Assembly: GCA_007695145.1 (NCBI GenBank)
Contig: REEI01000062.1
Location: forward strand, 62,001-126,000
Origin: Saprospirales bacterium
GTDB lineage: Bacteria > Bacteroidota > Bacteroidia > Chitinophagales > Saprospiraceae
Reading direction: 5' to 3'
DNA: 64,000 nucleotides
This document shows, in pieces, positions 38,683 through 47,685 of this stretch (its first letter is position 1; each line of letters opens with the position of its first letter). A program made the position numbers and the translations under genes. A model generated the notes under the pieces. The model saw only the letters and a program-made list of their open reading frames with translations. It was not told the DNA's origin and did not search any database.

Positions 38683-38895
38683 TCATTCACTATCTTTCTT
38701 CTTTTTCTTCTTCTTTCCAAGCGATTCTTTTCTTTCCTTTAGTTTGCGATCAGCTACATTCTCATTCAAAAACTTATTCAGCTCATCGACATCAAAGTTG
38801 CCTTCAATCTCACCAAATTCATTGATGCTAATTTCCAGTCCTTCCAAGTCTTTATGGAGGTCTGGCTTCTCCTTGTCTTTCATCTTTTTTGGCAT
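38683..38895 (-). CDS. Small basic hypothetical protein with poly-lysine tail
   Basis: A 70-residue soluble protein from the ATG at 38895 (the frame is open nine codons further to a TTG). The core reads as EKPDLHKDLEGLEISINEFG followed by an acidic turn and DVDELNKFLNENVADRKL. This looks like a compact helical protein of a type I recall as conserved but uncharacterised in Bacteroidota. The last 15 residues contain seven consecutive lysines. It sits alone between gltX and the adhesin operon. A TAAATTTG box (38920-38927) upstream matches the -7 consensus. Probably real, because composition and coding-like pattern are good; function unknown. Confidence 0.65.
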   Translation of the reverse strand: MPKKMKDKEKPDLHKDLEGLEISINEFGEIEGNFDVDELNKFLNENVADRKLKERKESLGKKKKKKKDSE

Positions 38896-38919
38896 TTCTG
38901 ATAGGTTTTTCTTTGTCCT

Positions 38920-38927
38920 CAAATTTA
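38920..38927 (-). promoter_or_regulatory. Candidate -7 promoter box for the small basic protein
   Basis: The minus strand reads TAAATTTG, an exact TAnnTTTG match, 24 bases before the ATG at 38895. It supports that start over the upstream TTG, which would lie inside the box. No -33 element is evident. Confidence 0.35.
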
Positions 38928-39126
38928 TAAATTATTTATCAATTGATGTATGCTTCCAAGCTTAAAAATTTTCTTGCAGAAAGGATTAATTGATTTCAGC
39001 TTTTGAAAACCACTCCTTCAAGTCTCCTATGTGTAGAATGGTGAATTATTGTCTAACTTCCATAAAGCCAATTCAACTGACAAGGATTTCTTGACTCTTT
39101 ATTGCGAAAAAATATACTGATCCTGT

Positions 39127-40662
39127 TTACTCAGATGGATTCATCTTTTCTAATAATTGACGAAGTCTGTCGATGGACTTTTGAAGTCCAAGTAGTGAAA
39201 TGGTATCAAAGACATCAGGCCCTTTCATGGTTCCAGTGAGTGAAAGTCGCAACAATGGCAGAACTTCTCCCATTTTCAAAGATCTGTCGGCAATAAATTC
39301 TTTAATGGTTGATTCAATAACATCCCTTTCTGTACTGTCAATCCCTTCCAGAATATGGATTAGGTTTTCCACAATCTGACCGGAATGCTCTTTCCATCTT
39401 TTTTCAAGTGTTTTATCATCCATCGGAAAAACCTCCGAAAAGAAATAAGGTGCTGCATCTGGCAATTCAGATATCAGTTGAATGCGCTCCTTCATCAAAC
39501 TGCACACTCTCTCAACCAGCTTCATGTCAGTCGGATAAAATCCCTTTTGATTCAGGTATGGCAAAGCTTCTTTTGCAAGGGAGGCAATGTCGGAATTCAT
39601 TAAATGCTGCTGATTAAACCAGAGGGCCTTGTCATAATCAAATCGCGCACCACCCTTACTCACCTTATCAAGACTAAATAGTTGACCCATCTCTTTAAGA
39701 CTGTATATCTCTCTTTCACCTCCGGGGTTCCACCCAAGAAAAGCGATAAAATTTACCAAAGCTTCGGGACTGAAACCACGCTCTTTAAAACCCGGAAAAA
39801 TCTCGCTGGTTTCAGGATCCTTCCATTGCATGGGAAAAACTGGAATTCCAAACTTTGCTCCATCCCTTTTACTGAGTTTTCCTTTACCTGACGGCTTTAA
39901 AATAAGGGGAAGGTGAGCAAAAGTAGGTTGATCTCTTTTCCAACCGAGCGCTTCATACAGCAAAATGTGAAGTCCTGTACTACTTAGCCACTCTTCACCT
40001 CGTATCACATGAGTTATCCTCATCAGGTAGTCATCAACTACATTAGCCATATGATAGGTAGGCCATCCATCCGCTTTAATCAATACTTTGTCATCTAATT
40101 CCTTGAAATTAAACTCAACTTCACCTCTTATCAAATCCTCAAATGCAACAGAACCTTCTTGCGGGATTTTAAATCTGATAACATGTGGCTCTCCCTCGTT
40201 CATCCGCCTTTCAACCTCAGACGATGAAAGAGTAAGGCTATTCTTCATTTGATCTCTTACACTTGAGTCGTACTTTGGTGAATGAATGCCCTCTGCCTCT
40301 TTTTGCTCCCGCATTTGCTCTAGTTCCTCCTCAGTATCAAAAGCAATATATGCACTGCCCTTTTCGACCATCTCCATTGCAAACTTTTTATAAACCTCCC
40401 ATCTGTCCGATTGCCTATAAGGGCCAAGAATTCCCCCTTTATCGGGTCCCTCATCATAATTTATCCCACACCAATTTAAAGCATGTTGAATATATGCCTC
40501 AGCACCCTCAACTCTCCGTTTTCTGTCAGTATCCTCAATTCTAAGGACCATTTGACCACCTTTTGATTTGACAAACAAATAGTTATATAATGCTGTTCTA
40601 AGCCCACCAATGTGAAGGGGACCAGTAGGACTCGGAGCAAATCTAACTCGAATTTTTGTCAT
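39127..40662 (-). CDS. gltX: Glutamate--tRNA ligase
   Basis: Class I aminoacyl-tRNA synthetase of 511 residues that charges tRNA-Glu, and in organisms without GlnRS also tRNA-Gln. The ATP-binding HIGG motif is at residues 17-20 in PSPTGPLHIGG, and the KMSKS equivalent is KLSKRDG near residue 264. The N-terminus RVRFAPSPTGPLH fixes the start at the ATG at 40662. The C-terminal anticodon-binding domain is complete and length is normal. Whether it is discriminating or not cannot be read from the sequence alone. Confidence 0.97.
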   Translation of the reverse strand: MTKIRVRFAPSPTGPLHIGGLRTALYNYLFVKSKGGQMVLRIEDTDRKRRVEGAEAYIQHALNWCGINYDEGPDKGGILGPYRQSDRWEVYKKFAMEMVEKGSAYIAFDTEEELEQMREQKEAEGIHSPKYDSSVRDQMKNSLTLSSSEVERRMNEGEPHVIRFKIPQEGSVAFEDLIRGEVEFNFKELDDKVLIKADGWPTYHMANVVDDYLMRITHVIRGEEWLSSTGLHILLYEALGWKRDQPTFAHLPLILKPSGKGKLSKRDGAKFGIPVFPMQWKDPETSEIFPGFKERGFSPEALVNFIAFLGWNPGGEREIYSLKEMGQLFSLDKVSKGGARFDYDKALWFNQQHLMNSDIASLAKEALPYLNQKGFYPTDMKLVERVCSLMKERIQLISELPDAAPYFFSEVFPMDDKTLEKRWKEHSGQIVENLIHILEGIDSTERDVIESTIKEFIADRSLKMGEVLPLLRLSLTGTMKGPDVFDTISLLGLQKSIDRLRQLLEKMNPSE

Positions 40663-40866
40663 ATTAATAAAATTTTATATAATATTTTTTTAAATCTAAT
40701 AAATATCTAAAAATCAATTGACTAAAAATTACGATTTTTCATCAAAAGACTTTTATCTTTACGCAGCAATTCTAGTGCTTTATGCGTTTTAGTGTTGCAT
40801 AGTTACAAAAAAGGATGTAAACGAATCCTTAAAATTATAATCCTTGAACATATTAACTTATAAATC

Positions 40867-41526
40867 ATGTACTTAATTAAAACACCCGGTTTTATACAAA
40901 GCCTCTTCCCAAACTTTATCTGGAGAGTGCCCGGAAATGAAAAACGCCTTTTCCTGACTTTTGATGATGGGCCCATACCGGAAGTAACGCCCTGGGTAAT
41001 TCGTGAATTAGACAAGTTTGGCGCTAAAGCAACTTTTTTTTGTGTAGGCCAAAATATTGATAAACACACCGATGTCTTCAAGCGCGTGCTTGATGCCGGT
41101 CATTCTGTTGGCAATCATACTTACAATCACCTTTCTGGCTGGACGACAGATAAAATTCCATATTTTCATAACATCAGAAAATGTGCTCATCTTGTCAACA
41201 GCGATTTATTCAGACCCCCATATGGAAAAATGCGACCGAGTCAAGCTCAATTTTTACAAAGACATTACAAAATAATAATGTGGGACGTCTTGAGTGCTGA
41301 CTTTGACAGAGATATCGATGGCAATCAATGTTTTAATAATGTGATTCGCAATGTACGACCTGGTTCAATAGTGGTTTTTCACGACAGCTTGAAAGCAATG
41401 AAAAACCTAAAGTATGCTCTGCCACGTATACTTGCAGAACTCACTGAACAAGGTTATTCATTTGAGTCCCTCACTCCAAATTGTTGCATAGAACTTCAAC
41501 CTAAACTAGAAGGACAATTGGTTTAG
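40867..41526 (+). CDS. Polysaccharide deacetylase (NodB domain)
   Basis: A 219-residue carbohydrate esterase family 4 protein that removes N-acetyl groups from a glycan such as peptidoglycan or an exopolysaccharide. The metal and catalytic motifs are present: TFDDGP at 31-36, HTYNH at 84-88, RPPYG at 116-120, and the C-terminal FHDS motif. There is no signal peptide and only a weak hydrophobic start, so it may be cytoplasmic or membrane-associated. It stands alone on the plus strand, divergent from gltX. Substrate not determinable. Confidence 0.92.
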   Translation: MYLIKTPGFIQSLFPNFIWRVPGNEKRLFLTFDDGPIPEVTPWVIRELDKFGAKATFFCVGQNIDKHTDVFKRVLDAGHSVGNHTYNHLSGWTTDKIPYFHNIRKCAHLVNSDLFRPPYGKMRPSQAQFLQRHYKIIMWDVLSADFDRDIDGNQCFNNVIRNVRPGSIVVFHDSLKAMKNLKYALPRILAELTEQGYSFESLTPNCCIELQPKLEGQLV

Positions 41527-41823
41527 TGGAATCAAACATCAAGTCTTCCATCGATTGGTAATTGCAGGTATTAGCACGAATGTTTTTTAACCCTACAAGC
41601 GGTTTCAAATGTTATTAATACTTATAAACTCTACATTTTTTGAACAGGGCTTTTACGAGTGTCTCACGCGCTATTAACTATTTAATTGATTGATCGATTG
41701 ATTGATTGAGAATATGACCTTTTTTTAATGCTTTGCACCCTACCAGTTATAATATTCTTTTGAAAATTGAAGAGTCATAGTTAATAATTGATTAAACAAC
41801 GTCTAAGTTGTAGGGATTTTATT
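41527..41823. other. Intergenic region with TTGA tandem repeat
   Basis: A 297-base gap between the deacetylase and thioredoxin-like genes. Its one distinctive feature is a short TTGA tandem array at 41686-41709. No promoter consensus or gene stands out. Confidence 0.5.
41686..41709. repeat. Tandem tetranucleotide repeat (TTGA)6
   Basis: Six consecutive TTGA units with one substitution (third unit TCGA). It lies about 115 bases upstream of the thioredoxin-like gene. Arrays of this kind can vary in length and so alter promoter spacing, but nothing here proves that. Confidence 0.8.
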
Positions 41824-42432
41824 ATGTTTGTGGCAGCCTTATTTTACTTACAAACAATGACATTCATTACCGGCCTTATAGTATACTTTGAAAAATACCT
41901 GCTCTCCCTTTTATTTGTAATGGTGTTTATTTTTTGTGGAACATCGATTTCTTCTCAGGAAATTCAATGGATGACAATGGAGGAAGCCCTACAAATGCGA
42001 AAAACAGAGAATAAAAAAATACTCGTTGATATGCACACCGACTGGTGTGGTTGGTGCAAGAAAATGGAAGAGGCTACCTTCAGGCAACCCCATATAGCTC
42101 AATTCATCAATGAAAACTTTTTACCCGTTAAATTCAATGCAGAATCTCAGGAGGCTATAGATTTTAACTCAAGCACTTACAATTGGGTAAGGCAAGGAAA
42201 TCGCGGTTACCACGAACTCGCCTTAAAATTTGCTGAGAGTCTGGGAAGACTGAGTTTTCCTACCATTGTATTCATTAATGAAAATCTTCAAATCATTCAA
42301 CCCATTCCTGGTTTTCAGAAAGCAGAGAAATTTGAACCTATTTTGCATTACATTGCAGGTGACTACTATCTCAATACCCCCTGGAAAGCTTTCGAACGGG
42401 AATTTGAGGGTTTGAACAGCGTTAGTAGATAA
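41824..42432 (+). CDS. Thioredoxin-fold protein, probably exported
   Basis: A 202-residue thioredoxin-like protein (DUF255/YyaL-type or DsbD-gamma-like). The active site DWCGWCKKME lies at about residues 72-81, and a cis-proline loop is seen in LSFPTIVFIN. A hydrophobic N-terminal segment (about 15-40) precedes SSQEIQWM, consistent with a signal peptide or anchor and reduction chemistry in the periplasm. I chose the ATG at 41824. Another ATG at 41857 would place the hydrophobic segment nearer the start, and a TTG at 41788 gives a longer form. A 60-residue insert between the CxxC and the cis-Pro includes an NSSTYNWVRQ stretch. Confidence 0.8.
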   Translation: MFVAALFYLQTMTFITGLIVYFEKYLLSLLFVMVFIFCGTSISSQEIQWMTMEEALQMRKTENKKILVDMHTDWCGWCKKMEEATFRQPHIAQFINENFLPVKFNAESQEAIDFNSSTYNWVRQGNRGYHELALKFAESLGRLSFPTIVFINENLQIIQPIPGFQKAEKFEPILHYIAGDYYLNTPWKAFEREFEGLNSVSR

Positions 42433-42591
42433 AATTGGCTGAGCTTCATACTTCTTAATGTTCAAAATCTATTGGTTTTAAAATGTTTTGAATTACACGG
42501 TCCCCTTTTTCCTAAAACTTTAGGTCAAAAGGTAATAACCAGTTTCACCTGAAAAATGCACTTGTTTCACTCCAGATAATTTAATCAGGTA

Positions 42592-43374
42592 TTATTCCTC
42601 CATCATTTTCATTCGCTTTTCATAATGGGACGCTTGGTATCCAAGACTGAGAATGCTCTGAAGTTCTTCGACCTTTTGGTATTCTTTGTTGAAAATGAGA
42701 TCTTCAAAAATCCCAAACCCGGTGAGACGATTAATTTCTGAGGTTGGAACTAATAGTTCAGAAAGGGGTTTCTGTGTCTCTTCATTATTCCATACAAAAG
42801 AAAAGGAGCGCGGAGGGTGAGCATTTTGGTCAAAGACGGCTACAAAGATAAAAGTTCCTTGAAGTTTCTCATCGACCGATTCAGAACATTTAAAATATCC
42901 ACTCACTATATTAAGACTTCCAAAATCATCTGTCCAGTTCATTATTTGGCAGTAAGCTTCTTCCAGTACCCGAAATGCTCTAAGGTCGGCCTGGAAGAAG
43001 CCTTTGGAACGAGCGTCATGAAAAAAAGGTTTTATTCCTGAAGGTATTTTTTTCCTCACCTCTTCGGCACTTAAAAACCGACATCCTTCTATTATATCAG
43101 ATTTATGAGAAATCCAAAGTAATCCTCCCTCACTATCCGATGCATAAAGTATTCCGTTCAATGTTTGAATTTCTCCGGATTCCATGGCACAAGGGGCTTC
43201 TTTTTTCTCAGGTTCAGCGAGTAGTAATGCCAGTGCGGGCTCCAAATCCAGAGTAAGCATCCAGACAAAAAGAATTAAAAGAAAGGCCAGAACTACAATG
43301 TACCTGAGATTGCCGAGTCCTCCCCCATCGCTATTTCTACCTCCCTTTCCATGAGCCGTTCTGAACTTTACCAT
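42592..43374 (-). CDS. Membrane-anchored, degenerate DNA/RNA non-specific endonuclease homologue
   Basis: A 260-residue protein with a basic glycine-rich cytoplasmic start (1-24), one transmembrane segment (25-52) and a periplasmic domain. The second half aligns by eye with NUC-type (PF01223-like) nucleases: FGSLNIVSGYF at 151 matches the usual YGSVYVVTGP block, and EINRLTGFGIFEDL at 213 matches the DEIExLTGLDFFPxL block. The catalytic DRGH motif should lie near residues 119-128, but the sequence there is HDARSKGFFQ and has no DRGH. The following metal-site Asn is also replaced, so it should be inactive as a nuclease. It starts 5 bp after a secreted subtilase gene, indicating one operon. The family call is my inference from motif order. 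Confidence 0.6.
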   Translation of the reverse strand: MVKFRTAHGKGGRNSDGGGLGNLRYIVVLAFLLILFVWMLTLDLEPALALLLAEPEKKEAPCAMESGEIQTLNGILYASDSEGGLLWISHKSDIIEGCRFLSAEEVRKKIPSGIKPFFHDARSKGFFQADLRAFRVLEEAYCQIMNWTDDFGSLNIVSGYFKCSESVDEKLQGTFIFVAVFDQNAHPPRSFSFVWNNEETQKPLSELLVPTSEINRLTGFGIFEDLIFNKEYQKVEELQSILSLGYQASHYEKRMKMMEE

Positions 43375-43379
43375 TTGGA

Positions 43380-45128
43380 TTACTTTATGATTATTATTGG
43401 ATGGGTGTAGGTTCGGTTTTCATTGGCGGAAATACGAAGGAAATAGTAACCTGCCTTGAGATGGTCTACGTTGACTTTATTAGCTACCAATCTACCTGTA
43501 GTCAAAGGATTACCAACTAAATCCAGCACGGTGAAGTGAGAATCATTATCGCATAAAGGACATTCTACCTTAAACTGGCCGAATGAAGGATTGGGAAATA
43601 CTTTAAAGCCATGTTCTACTGCCACATTGCTCTCAGAATTTATTCCACCCAATGCCATTTTTACAGCATCCAACATATTGACTATGCCATGGCCGTATGC
43701 AAAATTTGGTGAATCCATTCCTAAAAATTCCTCGCATTGTCCATCGTAAAACATGATTTCGGTAGTTGAGGTAATTATCTCTTCAATTCGATCTGTTTTC
43801 CCTGCCAGGTCGGGTTTTGCACTTAGGATCAATGCAGCCAGCCCAACAACATGTGGACCAGCCATACTTGTACCGCTTGAATTTCGGTATCCTCCATTGA
43901 GATTGGCAGATCGAATATTCCTTCCGGGAGCTGCAACATCGGGCTTGAGGTAATTATTTCCATTAATTTCAACCGGACCAAAACTACTAAAACTACTAAC
44001 TGAACGATCTTCATCTGTTGACCCAACTACAAAGGAGGACTTAAAGATGGCTGGTGGACTGTTCAAACTCCCACAATGATTGCCATCATTCCCTGCTGAT
44101 GCAACTACAAATATTCCCGCCTCTCTTAGGTTAAAAATTGCCTGGCCAATCAATTGGTAATTGGAACTGTTACAACCTTCAATTTCAGGGCAAGTCCAGC
44201 TATTATTAACTATGTGTGGGGCTTTTCCGGGTGAAGGATCTGTACCATCCGTGCGGGTAGGTGCCAAAAACCATTGGAAGCAACGGAGGTAAGAAGCTAT
44301 GTGGCCATATCCCCTCTCCATATTTCTACACCCTATCCAAACTGCTTCAGGAGCAACTCCTATTGCTGTTCCTCCATGATTCCCTCCGGTAATGATACCC
44401 ATGGTATGAGTTCCATGACGATGGTCATCACAAGGAAAATCAATTCCTAGTCCACAAGGGTTTAATTCAGGTACAATAACAGAGTCGCCATGTAGTGGGT
44501 CTATGTACTTAATGGCATCGTACCAGTGATAGTCATGCAAAATCTCTCCCGAGGAGGTAGTTACACCTCTGTAGGAGTGATACAAATCGGGATGAAGCCA
44601 GTCATAGCCGGTATCCTGACCCCCTATTACAACTCCTGCACCTTTATACCCCATTTCCCATACCGAAGTAGCACCGGTTTGAATGAGATTCCAAGTAGCC
44701 TCCCCTCTGAAGCTATAGTTAACATCCAAATTGGAATCATCTTTAAGTTCGGGAAGTTCAAGTCCGGCATTTTGAGAAATACTCAAGATGTAACCGAACC
44801 TTTCTTCAACCTCCTCCAAAACAGATGTATCAATACTATCAAGAAGTTGAATGAAATTTGCAACATAGTAAGAGCGGTATTGGATATTTAGACTATCCAG
44901 AAAAAGTAGAACGGGATATTGGGTCTGAAATTTCAACTCTAGGAGGTTCTCAAATACCCTGGTGTTTCTCTCAACTTTAGTAAGATGATCACAATCACCA
45001 CAGCCTTCATATTGACTATGAAAAATCAGCAACACACTAGATCTTTCATGGAAGGAGTCAGATTGAGCAACAACATAATATTGAAAACCAAGAAGAAAAA
45101 CTAAAGCAACTGAGATGATACATTTCAT
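43380..45128 (-). CDS. Subtilisin-like serine protease (S8) with T9SS sorting domain
   Basis: A secreted protease of 582 residues. The signal peptide (1-21) ends in VVAQ. An N-terminal region (22-140) probably acts as a propeptide. The S8 catalytic triad is complete: D172 in GGQDTGYD, H238 in HGTHTMG, and S421 in GTSMAGPH, with the oxyanion asparagine N347 in ASAGNDG. A type A sorting domain (about 505-582) begins VFPNPSFGQFKVECP. It is therefore predicted to be exported by T9SS and active outside the cell. It is followed 5 bp later by a dead nuclease-like membrane protein, and the pair forms its own operon. Confidence 0.92.
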   Translation of the reverse strand: MKCIISVALVFLLGFQYYVVAQSDSFHERSSVLLIFHSQYEGCGDCDHLTKVERNTRVFENLLELKFQTQYPVLLFLDSLNIQYRSYYVANFIQLLDSIDTSVLEEVEERFGYILSISQNAGLELPELKDDSNLDVNYSFRGEATWNLIQTGATSVWEMGYKGAGVVIGGQDTGYDWLHPDLYHSYRGVTTSSGEILHDYHWYDAIKYIDPLHGDSVIVPELNPCGLGIDFPCDDHRHGTHTMGIITGGNHGGTAIGVAPEAVWIGCRNMERGYGHIASYLRCFQWFLAPTRTDGTDPSPGKAPHIVNNSWTCPEIEGCNSSNYQLIGQAIFNLREAGIFVVASAGNDGNHCGSLNSPPAIFKSSFVVGSTDEDRSVSSFSSFGPVEINGNNYLKPDVAAPGRNIRSANLNGGYRNSSGTSMAGPHVVGLAALILSAKPDLAGKTDRIEEIITSTTEIMFYDGQCEEFLGMDSPNFAYGHGIVNMLDAVKMALGGINSESNVAVEHGFKVFPNPSFGQFKVECPLCDNDSHFTVLDLVGNPLTTGRLVANKVNVDHLKAGYYFLRISANENRTYTHPIIIIK

Positions 45129-45263
45129 AGATAAGTTTACAAGGCTGTTTTTTAGTTAGTTATAAAAATATTCAGTAAAGGACTTCGCGATTTACATCAA
45201 ATGAATAGGATAGCTTGGACCAACTTCTTAATTTTACACCTTAAAGATAACAAACAGAAACCA

Positions 45264-46046
45264 ATGCCTGATCATATTATTTTTGAAAAGAAAAACTCAT
45301 ATGCTGTCATAACTTTAGACAGAGCGGAGAAGTTCAATAGTTTCATTCGTCCAATGGCTTTTGAAATGCAAAAGCGTTTAGATGAGTGCAGACAGGATGA
45401 TGAAATAAGAGCGATCCTATTAAGAGCTAACGGCAAGGCCTTTTGTGCCGGACAAGATTTAAAAGAAGCCGCAGATGAAAACAATGGCATCGAGTTGGAA
45501 GCTATTTTATCTGAACACTACAATCCCATAATCCGAAAAATAAGAGAAATAGAAAAGCCGGTAGTATGTGCTGTCAACGGTGTTGCTGCCGGAGCCGGTG
45601 CGAATATAGCACTCGCCTGTGATATAGTTTTGGCTGCAAAATCAGCCTCTTTTATACAAGCCTTTAGTAAAATAGGTTTAATACCGGATTCGGGCGGCAC
45701 CTGGATACTCCCGAGATTGATTGGCATTCAAAAAGCCGGAGCTCTAATGATGACCGGTGAAGCCGTCATCGCTGAAGAGGCGGAAAGGATAGGGATGATT
45801 TATAAAGTTATTCCGGATGGTGAATTAATAGGCGAGGCTGAAAAATTAACCATACTACTGTCGAACATGCCAACGAAAGGACTTGGATTGACCAAAAGGG
45901 CTTTGAATTTATCCATGTACAATTCCCTGGATCAGCAATTAGACCACGAGTGGAGATTGCAATCAGAGGCGGGAAGTAGTTCAGACTACAAAGAGGGAGT
46001 TCAGGCATTTTTAGAAAAAAGAAAGCCGGAATTTAAAGGAAAATAA
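45264..46046 (+). CDS. paaG: 1,2-epoxyphenylacetyl-CoA isomerase (PaaG)
   Basis: Crotonase-fold enzyme of 260 residues. PaaG converts ring 1,2-epoxyphenylacetyl-CoA to the oxepin form and also isomerises unsaturated adipyl-CoA intermediates. The oxyanion-hole segments FCAGQDL and the GVAAGAGANIALACD stretch are present. The catalytic aspartate region reads GLIPDSGGTWILPR, as in PaaG rather than a general hydratase. The ATG at 45264 is chosen over an upstream ATG (21 codons longer) because the conserved start begins there. First gene of a paa cluster; the next gene starts 46 bp after it. Confidence 0.88.
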   Translation: MPDHIIFEKKNSYAVITLDRAEKFNSFIRPMAFEMQKRLDECRQDDEIRAILLRANGKAFCAGQDLKEAADENNGIELEAILSEHYNPIIRKIREIEKPVVCAVNGVAAGAGANIALACDIVLAAKSASFIQAFSKIGLIPDSGGTWILPRLIGIQKAGALMMTGEAVIAEEAERIGMIYKVIPDGELIGEAEKLTILLSNMPTKGLGLTKRALNLSMYNSLDQQLDHEWRLQSEAGSSSDYKEGVQAFLEKRKPEFKGK

Positions 46047-46092
46047 GTCAACAGTCAACCATTTCAAAAACGAAACAAAAAAACAGGACAAT

Positions 46093-47253
46093 ATGCAAAT
46101 TGGAATTATTGGGGCGGGTTCTATGGGTACCGGTATTGCCCAACTCTCAGCCTTTAATGGTCATGATGTGGTCATTTTTGACAACAATCCCAAATCCATT
46201 CAGCGTTCGCGAGACAGTCTGTTAAAAATCCTTAATCGAATGGCTGCTAAGGGAAAAATTAGTGAATCAGATGTCAAAGCCATCTTTGGACGCATCCACT
46301 TTGTTGAAAGCCACACCTCCTTTTCCGATTGTGAATTGATCATTGAAGCCATAGTAGAAGATATTGAAATCAAGCAATCAGTCTTTGCTGAATTGGAAAT
46401 GGCCATTTCGAAAGACTGCATTTTAGCTACCAACACTTCATCTCTCTCTGTCTCAGCAATTGCCAGTGCCTGTGATCGGCCTGAACGGGTTATTGGGATT
46501 CATTTTTTCAATCCTCCTTTTTTAATGAAACTGGTTGAAATTATTCCAGCATTGCAAACTGCTAATACTGTAGTAAATAAATCATTTGACTGGATAAGTT
46601 CAATGGGACACCTTCCGGTCAAAGCAAAGGACACCCCCGGTTTTATTGTCAACAGAATTGCTCGTCCATTTTATGGTGAGGCCTTGCGAATATTAGATGA
46701 AGGAATTGCTGATGCCGCCACAATTGACTGGGCCATGACCGAAATTGGCGGCTTCCGTATGGGACCATTCACACTCATGGATTACATTGGAAATGATGTC
46801 AATTACACGGTTACTGAATCAGTTTTCAAGGCATTTTTCTATGATCCCAGATACAAACCCTCCTTTACACAGCAAAGGCTGGCACTTGCCGGGTATCTCG
46901 GGCGAAAAACTGGAAGGGGATACTATGACTACCGGGAGGGTGCTAAAAATCCAAAACCCGAAGAAAATCCTGAACTTGGACAATATATATTTGAGCGGAT
47001 TCTTTTTATGCTCATTAATGAGGCAGCAGATGCACTTTATTACAATATTGCCTCTCGCGAAGATATAGACACTGCAATGAAGTACGGTGTGAATTATCCA
47101 AAAGGATTGCTTAAATGGGCCGATGAGATAGGTATCCAGGAAACGGTGGAGGCTTTAGATGATTTGTACGACCACTATCTTGAGGAGCGATACAGGTGCT
47201 CCCCCCTCCTCAGACAATTGTTTTTTGAAAACAGCAAATTTTATGACTCCTGA
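46093..47253 (+). CDS. paaH: 3-hydroxyacyl-CoA dehydrogenase (PaaH type)
   Basis: NAD-dependent dehydrogenase of 386 residues; in the phenylacetate pathway it oxidises 3-hydroxyadipyl-CoA to 3-oxoadipyl-CoA. The Rossmann motif GAGSMGTGIAQ is at the N-terminus. The catalytic region GIHFFNPPFLMKLVEI and the signature DTPGFIVNRIARPFYGEA are present. A second 3HCDH C-terminal domain follows (about 290-386). By itself the sequence could also be a butyryl-CoA dehydrogenase; the paa context decides. Its end overlaps paaI by 11 bases. Confidence 0.87.
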   Translation: MQIGIIGAGSMGTGIAQLSAFNGHDVVIFDNNPKSIQRSRDSLLKILNRMAAKGKISESDVKAIFGRIHFVESHTSFSDCELIIEAIVEDIEIKQSVFAELEMAISKDCILATNTSSLSVSAIASACDRPERVIGIHFFNPPFLMKLVEIIPALQTANTVVNKSFDWISSMGHLPVKAKDTPGFIVNRIARPFYGEALRILDEGIADAATIDWAMTEIGGFRMGPFTLMDYIGNDVNYTVTESVFKAFFYDPRYKPSFTQQRLALAGYLGRKTGRGYYDYREGAKNPKPEENPELGQYIFERILFMLINEAADALYYNIASREDIDTAMKYGVNYPKGLLKWADEIGIQETVEALDDLYDHYLEERYRCSPLLRQLFFENSKFYDS

Positions 47254-47668
47254 GGAAATTATCGTCAGAGAAAAAATGCTTGGCAATGACGCCTTCAGCC
47301 AATGGCTGGGTATTGAACCAATATTGATTGAAAGAGGTGCTGTCCAGTTGAAGATGATGGTAAGAGAAGAAATGACCAATGGGTTTAAAATTGCTCATGG
47401 CGGCATTGCATTTTCTATCGCTGATTCAGCCCTGGCATTTGCCTCAAATTCACATGGGATTCAATCAGTAACGATTGAGACAACAACCAGTTTTGTAAAG
47501 CCCTTGTATGCAGGGGATGTTATTATAGCCAAATCCAGGGAGATTCAACTTTCGGGTAAATTCGCCCGTTACATTGTAGAAATATTCAATCAGTCAGGAG
47601 AGCTTTCTGCTGTATTTTACGGAACAGTATTCAGGACGGGAAAACCCTGGCTAAAAGAAGGACAATAA
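47243..47668 (+). CDS. paaI: Hydroxyphenylacetyl-CoA thioesterase (PaaI)
   Basis: Hot-dog-fold thioesterase of 141 residues that frees CoA from stalled aromatic CoA intermediates and protects the CoA pool during phenylacetate breakdown. The key block HGGIAFSIADSALAFASN contains the catalytic aspartate, and TIETTTSFVKPLYAGD is typical of PaaI. The ATG at 47243 is the start, inside the last codons of paaH (11-bp overlap), which gives translational coupling. An upstream extension in the same frame reads through paaH and has no support. Confidence 0.92.
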   Translation: MTPEEIIVREKMLGNDAFSQWLGIEPILIERGAVQLKMMVREEMTNGFKIAHGGIAFSIADSALAFASNSHGIQSVTIETTTSFVKPLYAGDVIIAKSREIQLSGKFARYIVEIFNQSGELSAVFYGTVFRTGKPWLKEGQ

Positions 47669-47685
47669 AAATCAGTAGATCATAT

